Positions 1-6,489 are shown, counted from the first letter of the stretch. The stretch: 9,408 nt of DNA from VAZQ01 sp035300505 (GCA_035300505.1 DATGVJ010000175.1:1-9408); one strand, 5' to 3'. Notes: generated by a model not told the origin, from the letters alone. Made by a program: numbers and translations.

Positions 1-373
1 CGAGCGCGATGACCGAAATCGGCGTGAGTTCCCGCCAACTGAACGGTAGCTTGGCCGAGAGCGGCAGCATGTAGATCAGAGAATAGGCGATAAGCACCTT
101 GTTGGCGTCGCCTGCGCCGGCCTTCATATACATCAGGGCCTCGGCACCGGATGCGCCACCCTTCAGCGAGACCACCACCGGCTGCTTCATCAGCCCGTTT
201 TTCTGGATAGCGGCCTGCATCATGCGCGCCATCTGGTCCGAGGCGCCGCCGGCGCCTGCCGCCACTACGATCTCGATCGGCTTGGTCGGCTCCCATGCGG
301 CTTGCGCAGGTACGCCCGCCAGCAGGAGCGCAAGCGCCCCGCCCAAACCGGTCACGGACATTGCTTTGGACAT
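1..373 (-). CDS. TctC/Bug-family tripartite tricarboxylate transporter substrate-binding protein (N-terminal part, runs off left edge)
   Basis: Reading the minus strand from the ATG at 373-371 gives about 124 codons that continue past the left edge. The protein opens with a hydrophobic signal peptide (roughly residues 1-25, ending ..VPAQA-A). It then has the Bug-type entry WEPTKPIEIVVAAGAGGASD, where the first beta strand runs into the glycine-rich loop used for ligand binding, followed by the helix QMARMMQAAIQKN. Family members are about 320 residues, so roughly 60% is missing. Known family role: a periplasmic receptor that hands carboxylates to TctA/TctB-type permeases, or acts as an orphan receptor. 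A GAGGGAGA ribosome site (379-386) sits five bases before the ATG. It is divergent from the gene at 582 across a 208-bp gap that may hold both promoters. The ligand is unknown. Confidence 0.85.
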   Translation of the reverse strand, partial: MSKAMSVTGLGGALALLLAGVPAQAAWEPTKPIEIVVAAGAGGASDQMARMMQAAIQKNGLMKQPVVVSLKGGASGAEALMYMKAGAGDANKVLIAYSLIYMLPLSAKLPFSWRELTPISVIAL

Positions 374-581
374 GACGTTCTCCCTCATCTACGGCTGTTA
401 TTCAAGGTTAACACTTACCAAGCACATCAAACGGTCAGGGACAAGACGCGAGATACCCCGCAATGGTATAAAGCCTGGAACCTCAATGGTCCGACACTGG
501 GTGCGGCGCTTGGCTGCGACAAGAGGCCACAAAACTTGGCCGCGAAACCAAACACCCAGCAACAGATATTCGGGAGGCCCC

Positions 582-1592
582 ATGATCACAGCCAGATTCT
601 TGCAGCGCGCAATCCACCCCGCAGCCCTTGCCATCGCGGTCGGCACGGCCTTGTGCACCGGCTTGGCGCCGGCGTTGGCGCAGACCCCGTTCCGCGTCGG
701 CATTTCCGATCCCGTCAATACGGTGCTGGCGTGGTGGATGGCGGAGAATGCGCGTTTCTACAAGGCGCAGGGCCTCGACGTTCGCGTTACCGACATGCAG
801 GGCGGTAGTCGCGGCGCACAGGCGCTGCAGGAGGGCACCCTTGAGGTCATGCACGTCGGCCTATCATCCGTGATGCGGATCAATCGCGCCGGCGGCGACA
901 TCCGCCTGATCGGGTCGCTTTCGAACGTGATCCGCTTCACATTCTTTTCCGCGCCTGGCGTGAAGACGGCCGCCGACCTCAAGGGAGGCGCGATTGGCGT
1001 GAGCACCTTCGGCTCCGAGAGCGACTCGACCGTGACGCTGGCGATGCAACGCCTCGGCATGAGCCGCAGCGACATCACGGTGAAGGAGCAGGGCGGTGGC
1101 CCTGCGCGGCTCGCGGCTGTAAAATCGGGTGAGATCAAAGCGACCGCGCTCAATGAGCCGTTCAACACCATCGCGCGCGAACAGGGCGTCAATGTGCTGG
1201 TCGATCTCGCGGCAGAACAAATCCCCTGGGTGTTCAGCGGTATCGTGGTCCGGCGCGCATCGCTGACCAGCGAGCGAGACCGCCTCAAGCGCTTCCTCAA
1301 GGCAACGATCGAAGGCAATTACCTGGCGCTCACGGACGAGGCGCGCGCCAAGGCTACGCTCGCCAAAGAGCTGCACAATACGACACCGCGCACCATCGAC
1401 ATCGCCTATGCCGACTTCAAGGCACAGTCGCCGATCAATATCGAGCCGTCGATGAAGGGAGCGGAAAACATCATGGCGCTGTTTCCGGGCGGCAGCCAAA
1501 AGGTCGAAGACTATATCGACATCAGCCTGCTCGCAGAGATCAAGCGCGAAGGCTTCATCACGGCGATGGAGCAGAAGTACAAGACACGGTAG
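582..1592 (+). CDS. ABC transporter substrate-binding protein, SsuA/TauA/NMT1-like
   Basis: A 336-residue exported protein. The frame is open upstream to 99, but the ATG at 582 is chosen because GGGAGG (572-577) precedes it and a normal signal peptide follows (residues 1-33, ending LAPALAQ). The mature part starts FRVGISDPVN, runs through MAENARFYKAQGLDVRV (the 'component becomes active, moves along gradient' helix typical of NMT1/SsuA proteins), and includes the hinge-region pattern ADLKGGAIGVSTFGSESD and a C-lobe segment ALNEPFNTIAREQGVNVLVDL. Family role: periplasmic capture of nitrate, sulfonate, taurine, pyrimidine precursors or aromatic acids for a BPD/ATPase pair. No such pair is next to it. 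The TctC-like gene follows at once (start at 1594 or 1600), so the two are probably co-transcribed. Substrate cannot be assigned. Confidence 0.85.
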   Translation: MITARFLQRAIHPAALAIAVGTALCTGLAPALAQTPFRVGISDPVNTVLAWWMAENARFYKAQGLDVRVTDMQGGSRGAQALQEGTLEVMHVGLSSVMRINRAGGDIRLIGSLSNVIRFTFFSAPGVKTAADLKGGAIGVSTFGSESDSTVTLAMQRLGMSRSDITVKEQGGGPARLAAVKSGEIKATALNEPFNTIAREQGVNVLVDLAAEQIPWVFSGIVVRRASLTSERDRLKRFLKATIEGNYLALTDEARAKATLAKELHNTTPRTIDIAYADFKAQSPINIEPSMKGAENIMALFPGGSQKVEDYIDISLLAEIKREGFITAMEQKYKTR

Positions 1593-1599
1593 TGTGGCC

Positions 1600-2745
1600 A
1601 TGTTTGGAGTTCTGCCTTTCCGGCGGCTTCGCCGCGGGCGCCTTTTGGAGGCTTCCGCTGATTTGAAAATTCCGCCGGAAGGCGGAACTGTAAACCTGCG
1701 CACTTGTCCAAACGCATTTGCCGCGCTGTCGCAGCTTCTCGTTGTTGCCTTGCTTATGTTGCTATCCGCAAACAGCACCCACGCGCAAAGCGTCGAGGAG
1801 TTCTACAAGAGCCGGCCGATCAATATGATGATCGGGGGCGGCGCGGGCGGTGGCTATGACGTTTATTTCCGTACGCTCGCACGCCATCTCGGCAAGCACA
1901 TTCCGGGCCATCCGAACATCATTCCGCGCAACCAGCCGGCCGCCGCAGGGCTCGCAGCCGCGAATGCTCTCTACACCACGGCGGACCGGGATGGCGCCAC
2001 GATCGGAGCCTTCCCCAACAACGTGCCGATGGATCCGCTGTTCGGCAATCCGGCCGCGCGCTATGACCCATTGCGGCTCAACTGGATCGGCAGCATCGGC
2101 AAATTACAAAACGTCTGCGCCACCTGGCATGCGAGCCCGATCAAACGTATCGAACAGGCGCGCGAGCGGGAAGTCATCGTGGCGGCTGCCGGCGCAACCT
2201 CGAACACGGCGTTGATGCCGAGAGCACTCAACACATTGCTGGGGACCAGGTTCAAGGTCGTGGCCGGCTATGATCCGGGCTCCGGCCTCACGATGTCGAT
2301 CGAACGCCAGGAAGCCGAAGGAATTTGCGGCCTCTCGTGGTCCACCATGAAGGCCTCGCGGCCGCATTGGATCAAGGACAACCTGCTCAATGTGATCATA
2401 CAGATGGGATTGGAGAAACTGCCCGATCTGCCGAATGTGCCGGCCGCGCTCGACCTCGTGTCCGATCCGGTCAAGAAGCAGGTGCTCACGCTCATCCTGG
2501 TGCGGCAAGAACCCGGCCGCCCGGTGGCCGCACCTCCCGGCGTGCCGCCTGACCGGCTCGCAGCCTTGCGCCACGCCTTCGACGCCACGATTTTCGATCG
2601 CGAATTCGTTGCCGAAGCTGCGAAACTGCAGATGGAGATCGAGCCGCTGACAGCCGCTGAAATTGAAAAACTGCTCACGACGGCTTACGCGACGCCGAAA
2701 CCGATCGTGCAACTGGCGGCGGAATTGCTGGAGCCGCCGAAGTAG
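1600..2745 (+). CDS. TctC/Bug-like tripartite tricarboxylate transporter receptor, divergent
   Basis: A 381-residue protein if read from the ATG at 1600. It begins just after the preceding stop codon, which suggests translational coupling. The core starts near residue 66 with EEFYKSRPINMMIGGGAGGGYD, the Bug-family glycine loop. ARHLGKHIPGHPNIIPRNQPAAAG follows in place of the usual 'G.vvvenrPGaGg', and then the IGAFPNNVPMDPLFGNP segment. A hydrophobic export segment (LLVVALLMLLSANSTHAQ, about residues 48-65) is preceded by some 47 residues, which is too long for an ordinary signal peptide. Part of that stretch is encoded by an imperfect palindrome (1608-1689). Other possible starts are GTG 1594 and TTG 1663; the latter has GGAGG at 1647-1651 and would give a 41-residue leader. 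Family role: periplasmic carboxylate receptor. No TctA/TctB genes are in view. Confidence 0.8.
   Translation: MFGVLPFRRLRRGRLLEASADLKIPPEGGTVNLRTCPNAFAALSQLLVVALLMLLSANSTHAQSVEEFYKSRPINMMIGGGAGGGYDVYFRTLARHLGKHIPGHPNIIPRNQPAAAGLAAANALYTTADRDGATIGAFPNNVPMDPLFGNPAARYDPLRLNWIGSIGKLQNVCATWHASPIKRIEQAREREVIVAAAGATSNTALMPRALNTLLGTRFKVVAGYDPGSGLTMSIERQEAEGICGLSWSTMKASRPHWIKDNLLNVIIQMGLEKLPDLPNVPAALDLVSDPVKKQVLTLILVRQEPGRPVAAPPGVPPDRLAALRHAFDATIFDREFVAEAAKLQMEIEPLTAAEIEKLLTTAYATPKPIVQLAAELLEPPK
1608..1689. repeat. Imperfect inverted repeat overlapping the 5' end of the TctC-like gene
   Basis: The left arm AGTTCTGCCTTTCCGGCGG (1608-1626) pairs with TTCCGCCGGAAGGCGGAACT (1670-1689), with one substitution and one inserted base, around a loop of about 43 bases. 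Inside the loop is a small GCGGC-TTC-GCCGC hairpin (1623-1635). The sequence looks like an intergenic palindromic element. If translation starts at 1594 or 1600 it would be read as the arginine- and proline-rich peptide in front of the signal peptide. Whether it is translated or is leader RNA depends on which start codon is used. Confidence 0.6.
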
Positions 2746-2914
2746 CGAATAGCCCGTAGGATGGGTAGAGGAAAAGCGCGTTCTTTCTTTACGCGCTTTT
2801 CCGAAACCCATCATTCAGGCGCGCGGCAGGACGATGGGTTTCGCCAAAACGCGTCTGAAGACGCTTTTTTGGCTCTACCCATCCTACGATTCAATTCGCT
2901 ACTCCCTATTCGCT
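2744..2914. repeat. Cloverleaf-like intergenic palindromic element between convergent genes
   Basis: Nested perfect arms are visible. The outermost is AGCGAATAG (2744-2752) with CTATTCGCT (2906-2914). The main 15-bp stem is GTAGGATGGGTAGAG (2756-2770) with CTCTACCCATCCTAC (2873-2887). Inside lie three further hairpins: an 11-bp stem GAAAAGCGCGT/ACGCGCTTTTC (2771-2781 with 2791-2801), a 10-bp stem GAAACCCATC/GATGGGTTTC (2803-2812 with 2833-2842), and a short GC stem with a T tract (2851-2870). The element fills the 173-bp gap between two converging genes and could act as a bidirectional terminator. From memory, the GTAGGATGGGTAGAG/GAAACCCATC motifs resemble dispersed palindromes of Bradyrhizobium-type genomes; copy number cannot be judged here. 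Confidence 0.85.
2846..2870 (+). terminator. Rho-independent terminator-like hairpin
   Basis: The stem GCGTC (2851-2855) pairs with GACGC (2860-2864) around the loop TGAA and is followed by six T (2865-2870). Four A at 2846-2849 extend the stem by pairing with the T tract, with one bulged C. It lies about 100 bases past the stop of the TctC-like gene and could end that transcript. The 11-bp hairpin at 2771-2801 in the same spacer could serve the opposite permease transcript. Confidence 0.6.
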
Positions 2915-2918
2915 CTCC

Positions 2919-4661
2919 TCACGCCGACAGCTGATACCGCCGCGTCGTGACGTGGAAGCACGCTGCCACGACCAGCATGAAGCTCATCCACAAGACGCCC
3001 ATGGCGGCAAGTTCCGTGACTTGGCCGTTCTGCCAGAGGTCGAACAGCGTGACCGCGATGAGCTCCGTCCCTGGTCCGACCAGCAGCAAGGGCAGCGAGA
3101 CCGATTGGACCGTCAACAGGAACACGAACAGCCAGCAACTCAAGAGCGCCGCACTGATGAGCGGAACGATGACGCGCATGAAAATAAGCGCGCGGCCGGC
3201 CCCCGACGTGGTCGCCGCGTCTTCAAGGTCAATATGAATCTGCAATACACCCGCATAGGCGTAGCGCATGCCATAGGGCAGGTAACGCACCGCCGATGCG
3301 ATGATCACCGAAACGAGCGTCCCATAAATCGGAAACGGCATGTTCACATAGATATGGAGGAAGGCCACGCTCATCACGATCGCCGGGAAGACAAGCGGCG
3401 CCATGGCGATCTGGTCGAGCAGCCAGGCGCCGGGATAACGCCGAACCGCCAGCCAGGCGCAAAGTGCGGTGAACGGAACCACGATGGTCGAGGTCGCGGT
3501 CCCCAGCACGAGCGTGTTGAGGATCGCATCATGAAAGGAACTCAAACCGAGCACGACCCAGAAATTTTCAAGCGTAAACCGTCCAAACGAGTCCGCGGTC
3601 ACGCCTTCGTAGAAGGGCTGCAGCGACGTGAACACCAGGATGGCCATCGGCATCACGATCGCCAGGACGAAGATGACGAAAAGGATCGCAGCCGTGAGGT
3701 AGCGCCACTGACGCAGATCGATGATCCGTGGCCGATAGCCTTTGCCCGTTATGGTCTGGTATTGGTGGGCATGCCGGGACAACCGATTGTGCCAGATCAA
3801 CAGCAGCACGACGACGACCATCAGGCACACCGAATAGGCGCCTGATTCACCGAAATTGATGGCGCCGACGCTTTTGGAACTCTGGTAGATGTTGGTCGTG
3901 AGCACCGTAACATTGCCGGCAAGCCCGACGAGCGCCGGCACTTCGAATGACTCGAAGGCCCGAATGCCGATGAGCAGCATCAGCGCCAGCACGCCGGGCA
4001 ATCCGAGCCGAAGCGTGATCAATCGGAACGTCTTGAGCGGGCCGGCGCCCGCCATCAAGGCGGCCTCTTCGAACGAGGCGTCGGTCGAGCGGAGCACGGC
4101 TGACATCAGGAGAAAGGTCAAGGGCGCAAAGCCGATGCCCTCCACCAGGATCATGCCCCACATCGAATAGACGTTGAGGGCCGGACCATCGCCGGCGCCG
4201 AAAATATCGGCGATAGCCGAGTTCACCGGCCCCGTGCGACCGAGCAGCAGGAGCCATGCCACGACATAAAGGACGTGCGGAATTCCGAGCGAAATGACCG
4301 CGCCGATGAACACATAGCGGCGGCCGGGCGTATTGGAGCGCTCTACGATAAGCGCCTGGATGACGCCAAGAACGATGGCGACCAATGCCGATCCGGCTGC
4401 ATAGACAGCCGTATTTTTGAGACTGGAGAGGAAGAACGGACTGGAGACCAGTTGCGTGTAGAAGCGCAAGGTGAATTGATCGAATGAGCCGTCCGGCCGC
4501 GTCGTAAAAAAGCTGGTCACGATGAGATAAAGGGTTGGCGGCAATATCAAGATGACCAGGATCACGGCCGGCACCGCAACCACCGGCGAAATATTCAGGC
4601 GGCTGCGCAAGTCCTGCTTTCGCCCACGCGCCACGCCGCCTGCCTGGTCCAAAACTGCCAA
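2919..4661 (-). CDS. ABC transporter permease, two fused BPD_transp_1 domains (iron(III)/thiamine/putrescine-like)
   Basis: This is about 580 residues from a TTG at 4661, chosen because AGGGG lies about six bases upstream. The frame stays open to TTG 4763, and GTG 4634 is another possible start; no ATG is available. It holds two homologous inner-membrane permease halves. Each half has several hydrophobic helices and an ATPase-docking EAA loop: FEEAALMAGAGPLKTFRLI (about residue 197) and LEDAATTSGAGRALIFMRVI (about residue 479), spaced about 280 apart. A polar linker (about 290-320) joins them. Fused permeases of this size are typical of FbpB/AfuB-type Fe(III) systems and related ThiP/PotBC-like importers. 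Usually an ATPase and a periplasmic receptor sit beside the gene; here a palindrome lies downstream and a toxin-antitoxin remnant upstream. It is therefore an orphan within the window, and its substrate is unknown. Confidence 0.88.
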   Translation of the reverse strand: MAVLDQAGGVARGRKQDLRSRLNISPVVAVPAVILVILILPPTLYLIVTSFFTTRPDGSFDQFTLRFYTQLVSSPFFLSSLKNTAVYAAGSALVAIVLGVIQALIVERSNTPGRRYVFIGAVISLGIPHVLYVVAWLLLLGRTGPVNSAIADIFGAGDGPALNVYSMWGMILVEGIGFAPLTFLLMSAVLRSTDASFEEAALMAGAGPLKTFRLITLRLGLPGVLALMLLIGIRAFESFEVPALVGLAGNVTVLTTNIYQSSKSVGAINFGESGAYSVCLMVVVVLLLIWHNRLSRHAHQYQTITGKGYRPRIIDLRQWRYLTAAILFVIFVLAIVMPMAILVFTSLQPFYEGVTADSFGRFTLENFWVVLGLSSFHDAILNTLVLGTATSTIVVPFTALCAWLAVRRYPGAWLLDQIAMAPLVFPAIVMSVAFLHIYVNMPFPIYGTLVSVIIASAVRYLPYGMRYAYAGVLQIHIDLEDAATTSGAGRALIFMRVIVPLISAALLSCWLFVFLLTVQSVSLPLLLVGPGTELIAVTLFDLWQNGQVTELAAMGVLWMSFMLVVAACFHVTTRRYQLSA

Positions 4662-4800
4662 TGTTGGCCCCTGCTTGATCCGCGCTGCTTGATAGCCCGG
4701 CGGCCTGCAAAAAGCTACGCGACGGGGCGGTGAGGGCGCGTTGTCGCGGATACCGTGCTTCAATCAAACTGAAAGGGTTGCAGGACTTTCGAATTTACGA

Positions 4801-4830
4801 CCCCACATCATAGGACCCCACATCATAGGA
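4801..4830. repeat. Perfect 15-bp tandem duplication upstream of the permease gene
   Basis: CCCCACATCATAGGA occurs twice head to tail (4801-4815 and 4816-4830) with no mismatch. On the minus strand each copy reads TCCTATGATGTGGGG and carries the hexamer TATGAT, one base away from a consensus -10 box. It lies 140-170 bases before the preferred permease start. It could be a duplicated promoter element, a regulator site, or a recent slippage event. No good -35 box at normal spacing was found for either copy. Confidence 0.8.
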
Positions 4831-4850
4831 CTTCGCGACAATTCGTCGCC

Positions 4851-4919
4851 TTACCAAATCGTAGAGGCCCCAAGCGCCGCGATGGCTGGATCGACCGTGA
4901 CGATGCGCATGGCCTCGAT
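4851..4919 (-). pseudogene. C-terminal remnant of a PIN-domain (VapC-like) toxin
   Basis: Immediately after the antitoxin gene, and overlapping its stop by one base, the minus strand reads 22 codons IEAMRIVTVDPAIAALGASTIW and then TAA (4853-4851). PIN toxins paired with Phd-type antitoxins typically finish with a pattern like 'glpLVTrDpaFaaYGvpvlW', and this peptide fits it closely: a beta strand ending in D, the DPA turn, A..G, and a final W. The other ~100 residues, including the acidic active-site residues, are absent. The simplest reading is an internal deletion that removed most of the toxin and left the antitoxin intact. The call rests on a remembered family pattern over a short stretch. 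Confidence 0.55.
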
Positions 4920-5146
4920 TAGAGCTTTAACTCATCCTCGGGCAATGGATCGAAGAAGAAGGAGTCCGGCAGATCGAGTTCGCCCTTGAGGCGGCCCGGT
5001 ACGCGAGGCTCGCGCAACTTCGCGACGGCTACCAACTTAGCCGCGGGCTCGTTGCCCTTGATAATGAAGATCTCCTCGCCAGATCGAGCCTGATCGATAA
5101 GCCGGCTCAGGTCCTTCGCGGCGGTTTCTATCGTGATTGTGATCAT
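4919..5146 (-). CDS. Type II toxin-antitoxin system antitoxin, Phd/YefM family
   Basis: A 75-residue protein from the ATG at 5146. The N-terminal half has the Phd/YefM fold signature: MITITIETAAKDLSRLID, then ARSGEEIFIIKGNEPAAKLVAV (compare 'akthLsrLle.v..Geei.Iar.gkPvArLvp'), which dimerizes and binds operator DNA. The C-terminal part (LKGELDLPDSFFFDPLPEDEL) is the typical toxin-neutralizing tail, with the 'G.l.lpd.F..pLPed' pattern of antitoxins that partner PIN toxins. The full length looks intact. The partner toxin is reduced to a C-terminal scrap directly downstream, so the antitoxin appears orphaned. It could persist as a DNA-binding regulator or protect against a related toxin elsewhere. 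A TACAAT box (5158-5153) lies only six bases before the ATG, which would imply a very short or leaderless mRNA. Confidence 0.85.
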   Translation of the reverse strand: MITITIETAAKDLSRLIDQARSGEEIFIIKGNEPAAKLVAVAKLREPRVPGRLKGELDLPDSFFFDPLPEDELKL

Positions 5147-5191
5147 ATTTCCATTGTATCATGGGAAAAGACCATAGGCGACAAAAAGTCG

Positions 5192-5204
5192 GACACAAAG
5201 TGTC
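5192..5204. promoter_or_regulatory. Short perfect palindrome, possible operator
   Basis: GACAC-AAA-GTGTC is a perfect 5-bp inverted repeat, 46 bases upstream of the antitoxin ATG and upstream of its TACAAT box. Phd-type antitoxins repress their own operons by binding short palindromes near the promoter, so this is a candidate site. A 5-bp arm can arise by chance, and no second copy was found nearby. Confidence 0.3.
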
Positions 5205-5388
5205 TGATTCCAGCATCGTTGGCTGGCAGGTAGCTGTCATCGCTATGCAATCGTTGGCGCCGGTTCTGTGGGTTGCGCCCTTCGGGTGTCCGCGCCAGAT
5301 CACTCAGCCCGCCCTACAGCTATTGCGGCGCTCGCGCATAAGGGCAACAATTGCTTCCCCCGCCATACCCTCACGCCAGGAGCCCATC

Positions 5389-6324
5389 ATGTTGTCACGA
5401 CGCGATGTTCTCGCTACGACCGCCGGTCTCGCAATCGCATCCCAAGCATCCGGACCTGTCAGCGCGCAGCCGGCACGCCGCATCATTGTCGACGCGCAGG
5501 TCCATATCTGGAAGGCCCATACGCCGGAGCGTCCTTGGCCCGCCGACGGCATCGGACAGGCGCACATCCCGCGGCCATTCTCCTATTACGAATTGCTGGC
5601 GCGCATGGACGAAGCCGGCGTCCACCGTGTCGTCATCGTGCCGCCGTCCTGGGAAGGCTATCGCAATGAATACGCCATGGAGGCGGCGAAGAAGTGGCCG
5701 CGTCGTTTTGCGCTGATGGGCCGTCTCAAGCTCGATGATCCGAAATCGAAAGAGCTGCTCGCCACATGGAAGGATCAACCCGGCATGCTTGGCGTACGTC
5801 ACACATTCAACCGGGCGCAAACCAACTGGCTCACCGACGGCACCGCCGACTGGTTCTGGCCGGCCGCCGCCAAGGCCGGCATCCCGGTGATGACGTCAAC
5901 CGCCGGACGCGCGCGCGACTTTTTGCGCATCGTCGAACGCAATCCCGATCTCGTCTTCATCATCGACCACATGAACCTGTCGGACGAGACGGCCAAGCAA
6001 GGCAAGATTCCGGAAGCCATCGCCGAAGTGGTCGAGTTTGCGAAGCACCCGAACGTGCAGGTCAAGATGTCGTCCGTGCCGCATAAGTCGTCGCAGGCCT
6101 ATCCGTTCCGCGACCTGACGGATCACTTGAAGCGCGTGTTCGACGCATTCGGCCCGCGCCGTTGTTTCTGGGGCACCGACGTCACCGCCGGCATCGACCG
6201 CTTCCCGAATTTTACCTATCAGCAGCGTATTACCCATTTCACCGAGGAACTGCCGTTCCTCTCCGAGCAGGACAAGGACTGGGTGATGGGCCGCGCCATC
6301 ATGCGGCGGCTGGGTTGGACGTGA
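5389..6324 (+). CDS. Tat-exported amidohydrolase family 2 (TIM-barrel metal-dependent hydrolase)
   Basis: A 311-residue protein. The frame is open from 5161, but the ATG at 5389 is preferred because AGGAG (5378-5382) lies six bases before it and a twin-arginine leader begins there (SRRDVLATTAGLA, residues 3-15; likely cleavage after VSAQ, about residue 27). The mature enzyme starts with the beta-1 motif VDAQVHIW (residues 34-41), has the conserved His in FIIDHMN (His194), the catalytic-type Asp in FWGTDVTAG (Asp264), and the family ending MGRAIMRRLGW. The usual first metal pair H-x-H reads Q-V-H (Gln37, His39). Members of this superfamily (Pfam Amidohydro_2: lactonases such as LigI, decarboxylases such as ACMSD) act on lactones or aromatic acids. 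The substrate is not determinable here. Predicted location is the periplasm. Confidence 0.85.
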   Translation: MLSRRDVLATTAGLAIASQASGPVSAQPARRIIVDAQVHIWKAHTPERPWPADGIGQAHIPRPFSYYELLARMDEAGVHRVVIVPPSWEGYRNEYAMEAAKKWPRRFALMGRLKLDDPKSKELLATWKDQPGMLGVRHTFNRAQTNWLTDGTADWFWPAAAKAGIPVMTSTAGRARDFLRIVERNPDLVFIIDHMNLSDETAKQGKIPEAIAEVVEFAKHPNVQVKMSSVPHKSSQAYPFRDLTDHLKRVFDAFGPRRCFWGTDVTAGIDRFPNFTYQQRITHFTEELPFLSEQDKDWVMGRAIMRRLGWT

Positions 6325-6332
6325 GGGTCTGC

Positions 6333-6489
6333 GTAGGGTGGGCTCGCGCGGCCACCCGGCCTATCATATTACACCAATAATAGTCCGCGCGTAGCCCACG
6401 CGTCCGCACCCTCCGCCGACGCGTGGGCAAGGCGCCACGATAGACATTTGCTTGATCATGCGCCGTGCCAGGCGCCATGCCCACCCTAC
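6333..6489. repeat. Intergenic palindromic element, second type (fills the 314-bp gap before the VOC genes)
   Basis: Perfect 11-bp outer arms, GTAGGGTGGGC (6333-6343) and GCCCACCCTAC (6479-6489), enclose about 135 bases. An inner perfect 11-bp stem is GCCCACGCGTC (6394-6404) with GACGCGTGGGC (6418-6428). Two GGCGCC sites (6431-6436 and 6471-6476) also lie inside. It starts nine bases past the amidohydrolase stop, so it probably lies in that gene's 3' end. The outer motif is close in pattern to, but distinct from, GTAGGATGGGT in the element at 2744-2914. No protein is supported in this spacer. Bases 6490-6638 show nothing clear except the ribosome site of the next gene. Confidence 0.8.

Noticed and set aside
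467..472. TATAAA as a -10 box for the gene at 582
   Set aside because: No acceptable -35 hexamer at 16-18 bases; it could be real, but the evidence is too thin for a feature.
99..581. Upstream extension of the SsuA-like protein
   Set aside because: It overlaps the divergent TctC gene and lacks a ribosome site. The signal peptide begins at the ATG at 582.
864..1778. 304-codon minus-strand frame opposite the SsuA-like gene
   Set aside because: Antisense to a well-supported solute-binding protein, with arginine-rich composition and no recognizable motif.
2744..2914. Insertion sequence or MITE with target-site duplication
   Set aside because: No transposase is present and I could not identify a clear flanking duplication; palindromic repeat is the safer call.
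2952..3845. 297-codon plus-strand frame opposite the permease
   Set aside because: Its translation is dominated by His, Arg, Asp and Gln, the mirror of a hydrophobic membrane protein, and no initiation signal was seen.
3847..4767. 306-codon minus-strand frame in another phase of the permease
   Set aside because: Same-strand shadow of the permease; the overlapping frame carries both EAA loops and the membrane helices.
4801..4830. CRISPR-like or iteron array
   Set aside because: Only two copies, directly abutting, with no spacers and no replication or cas gene nearby.
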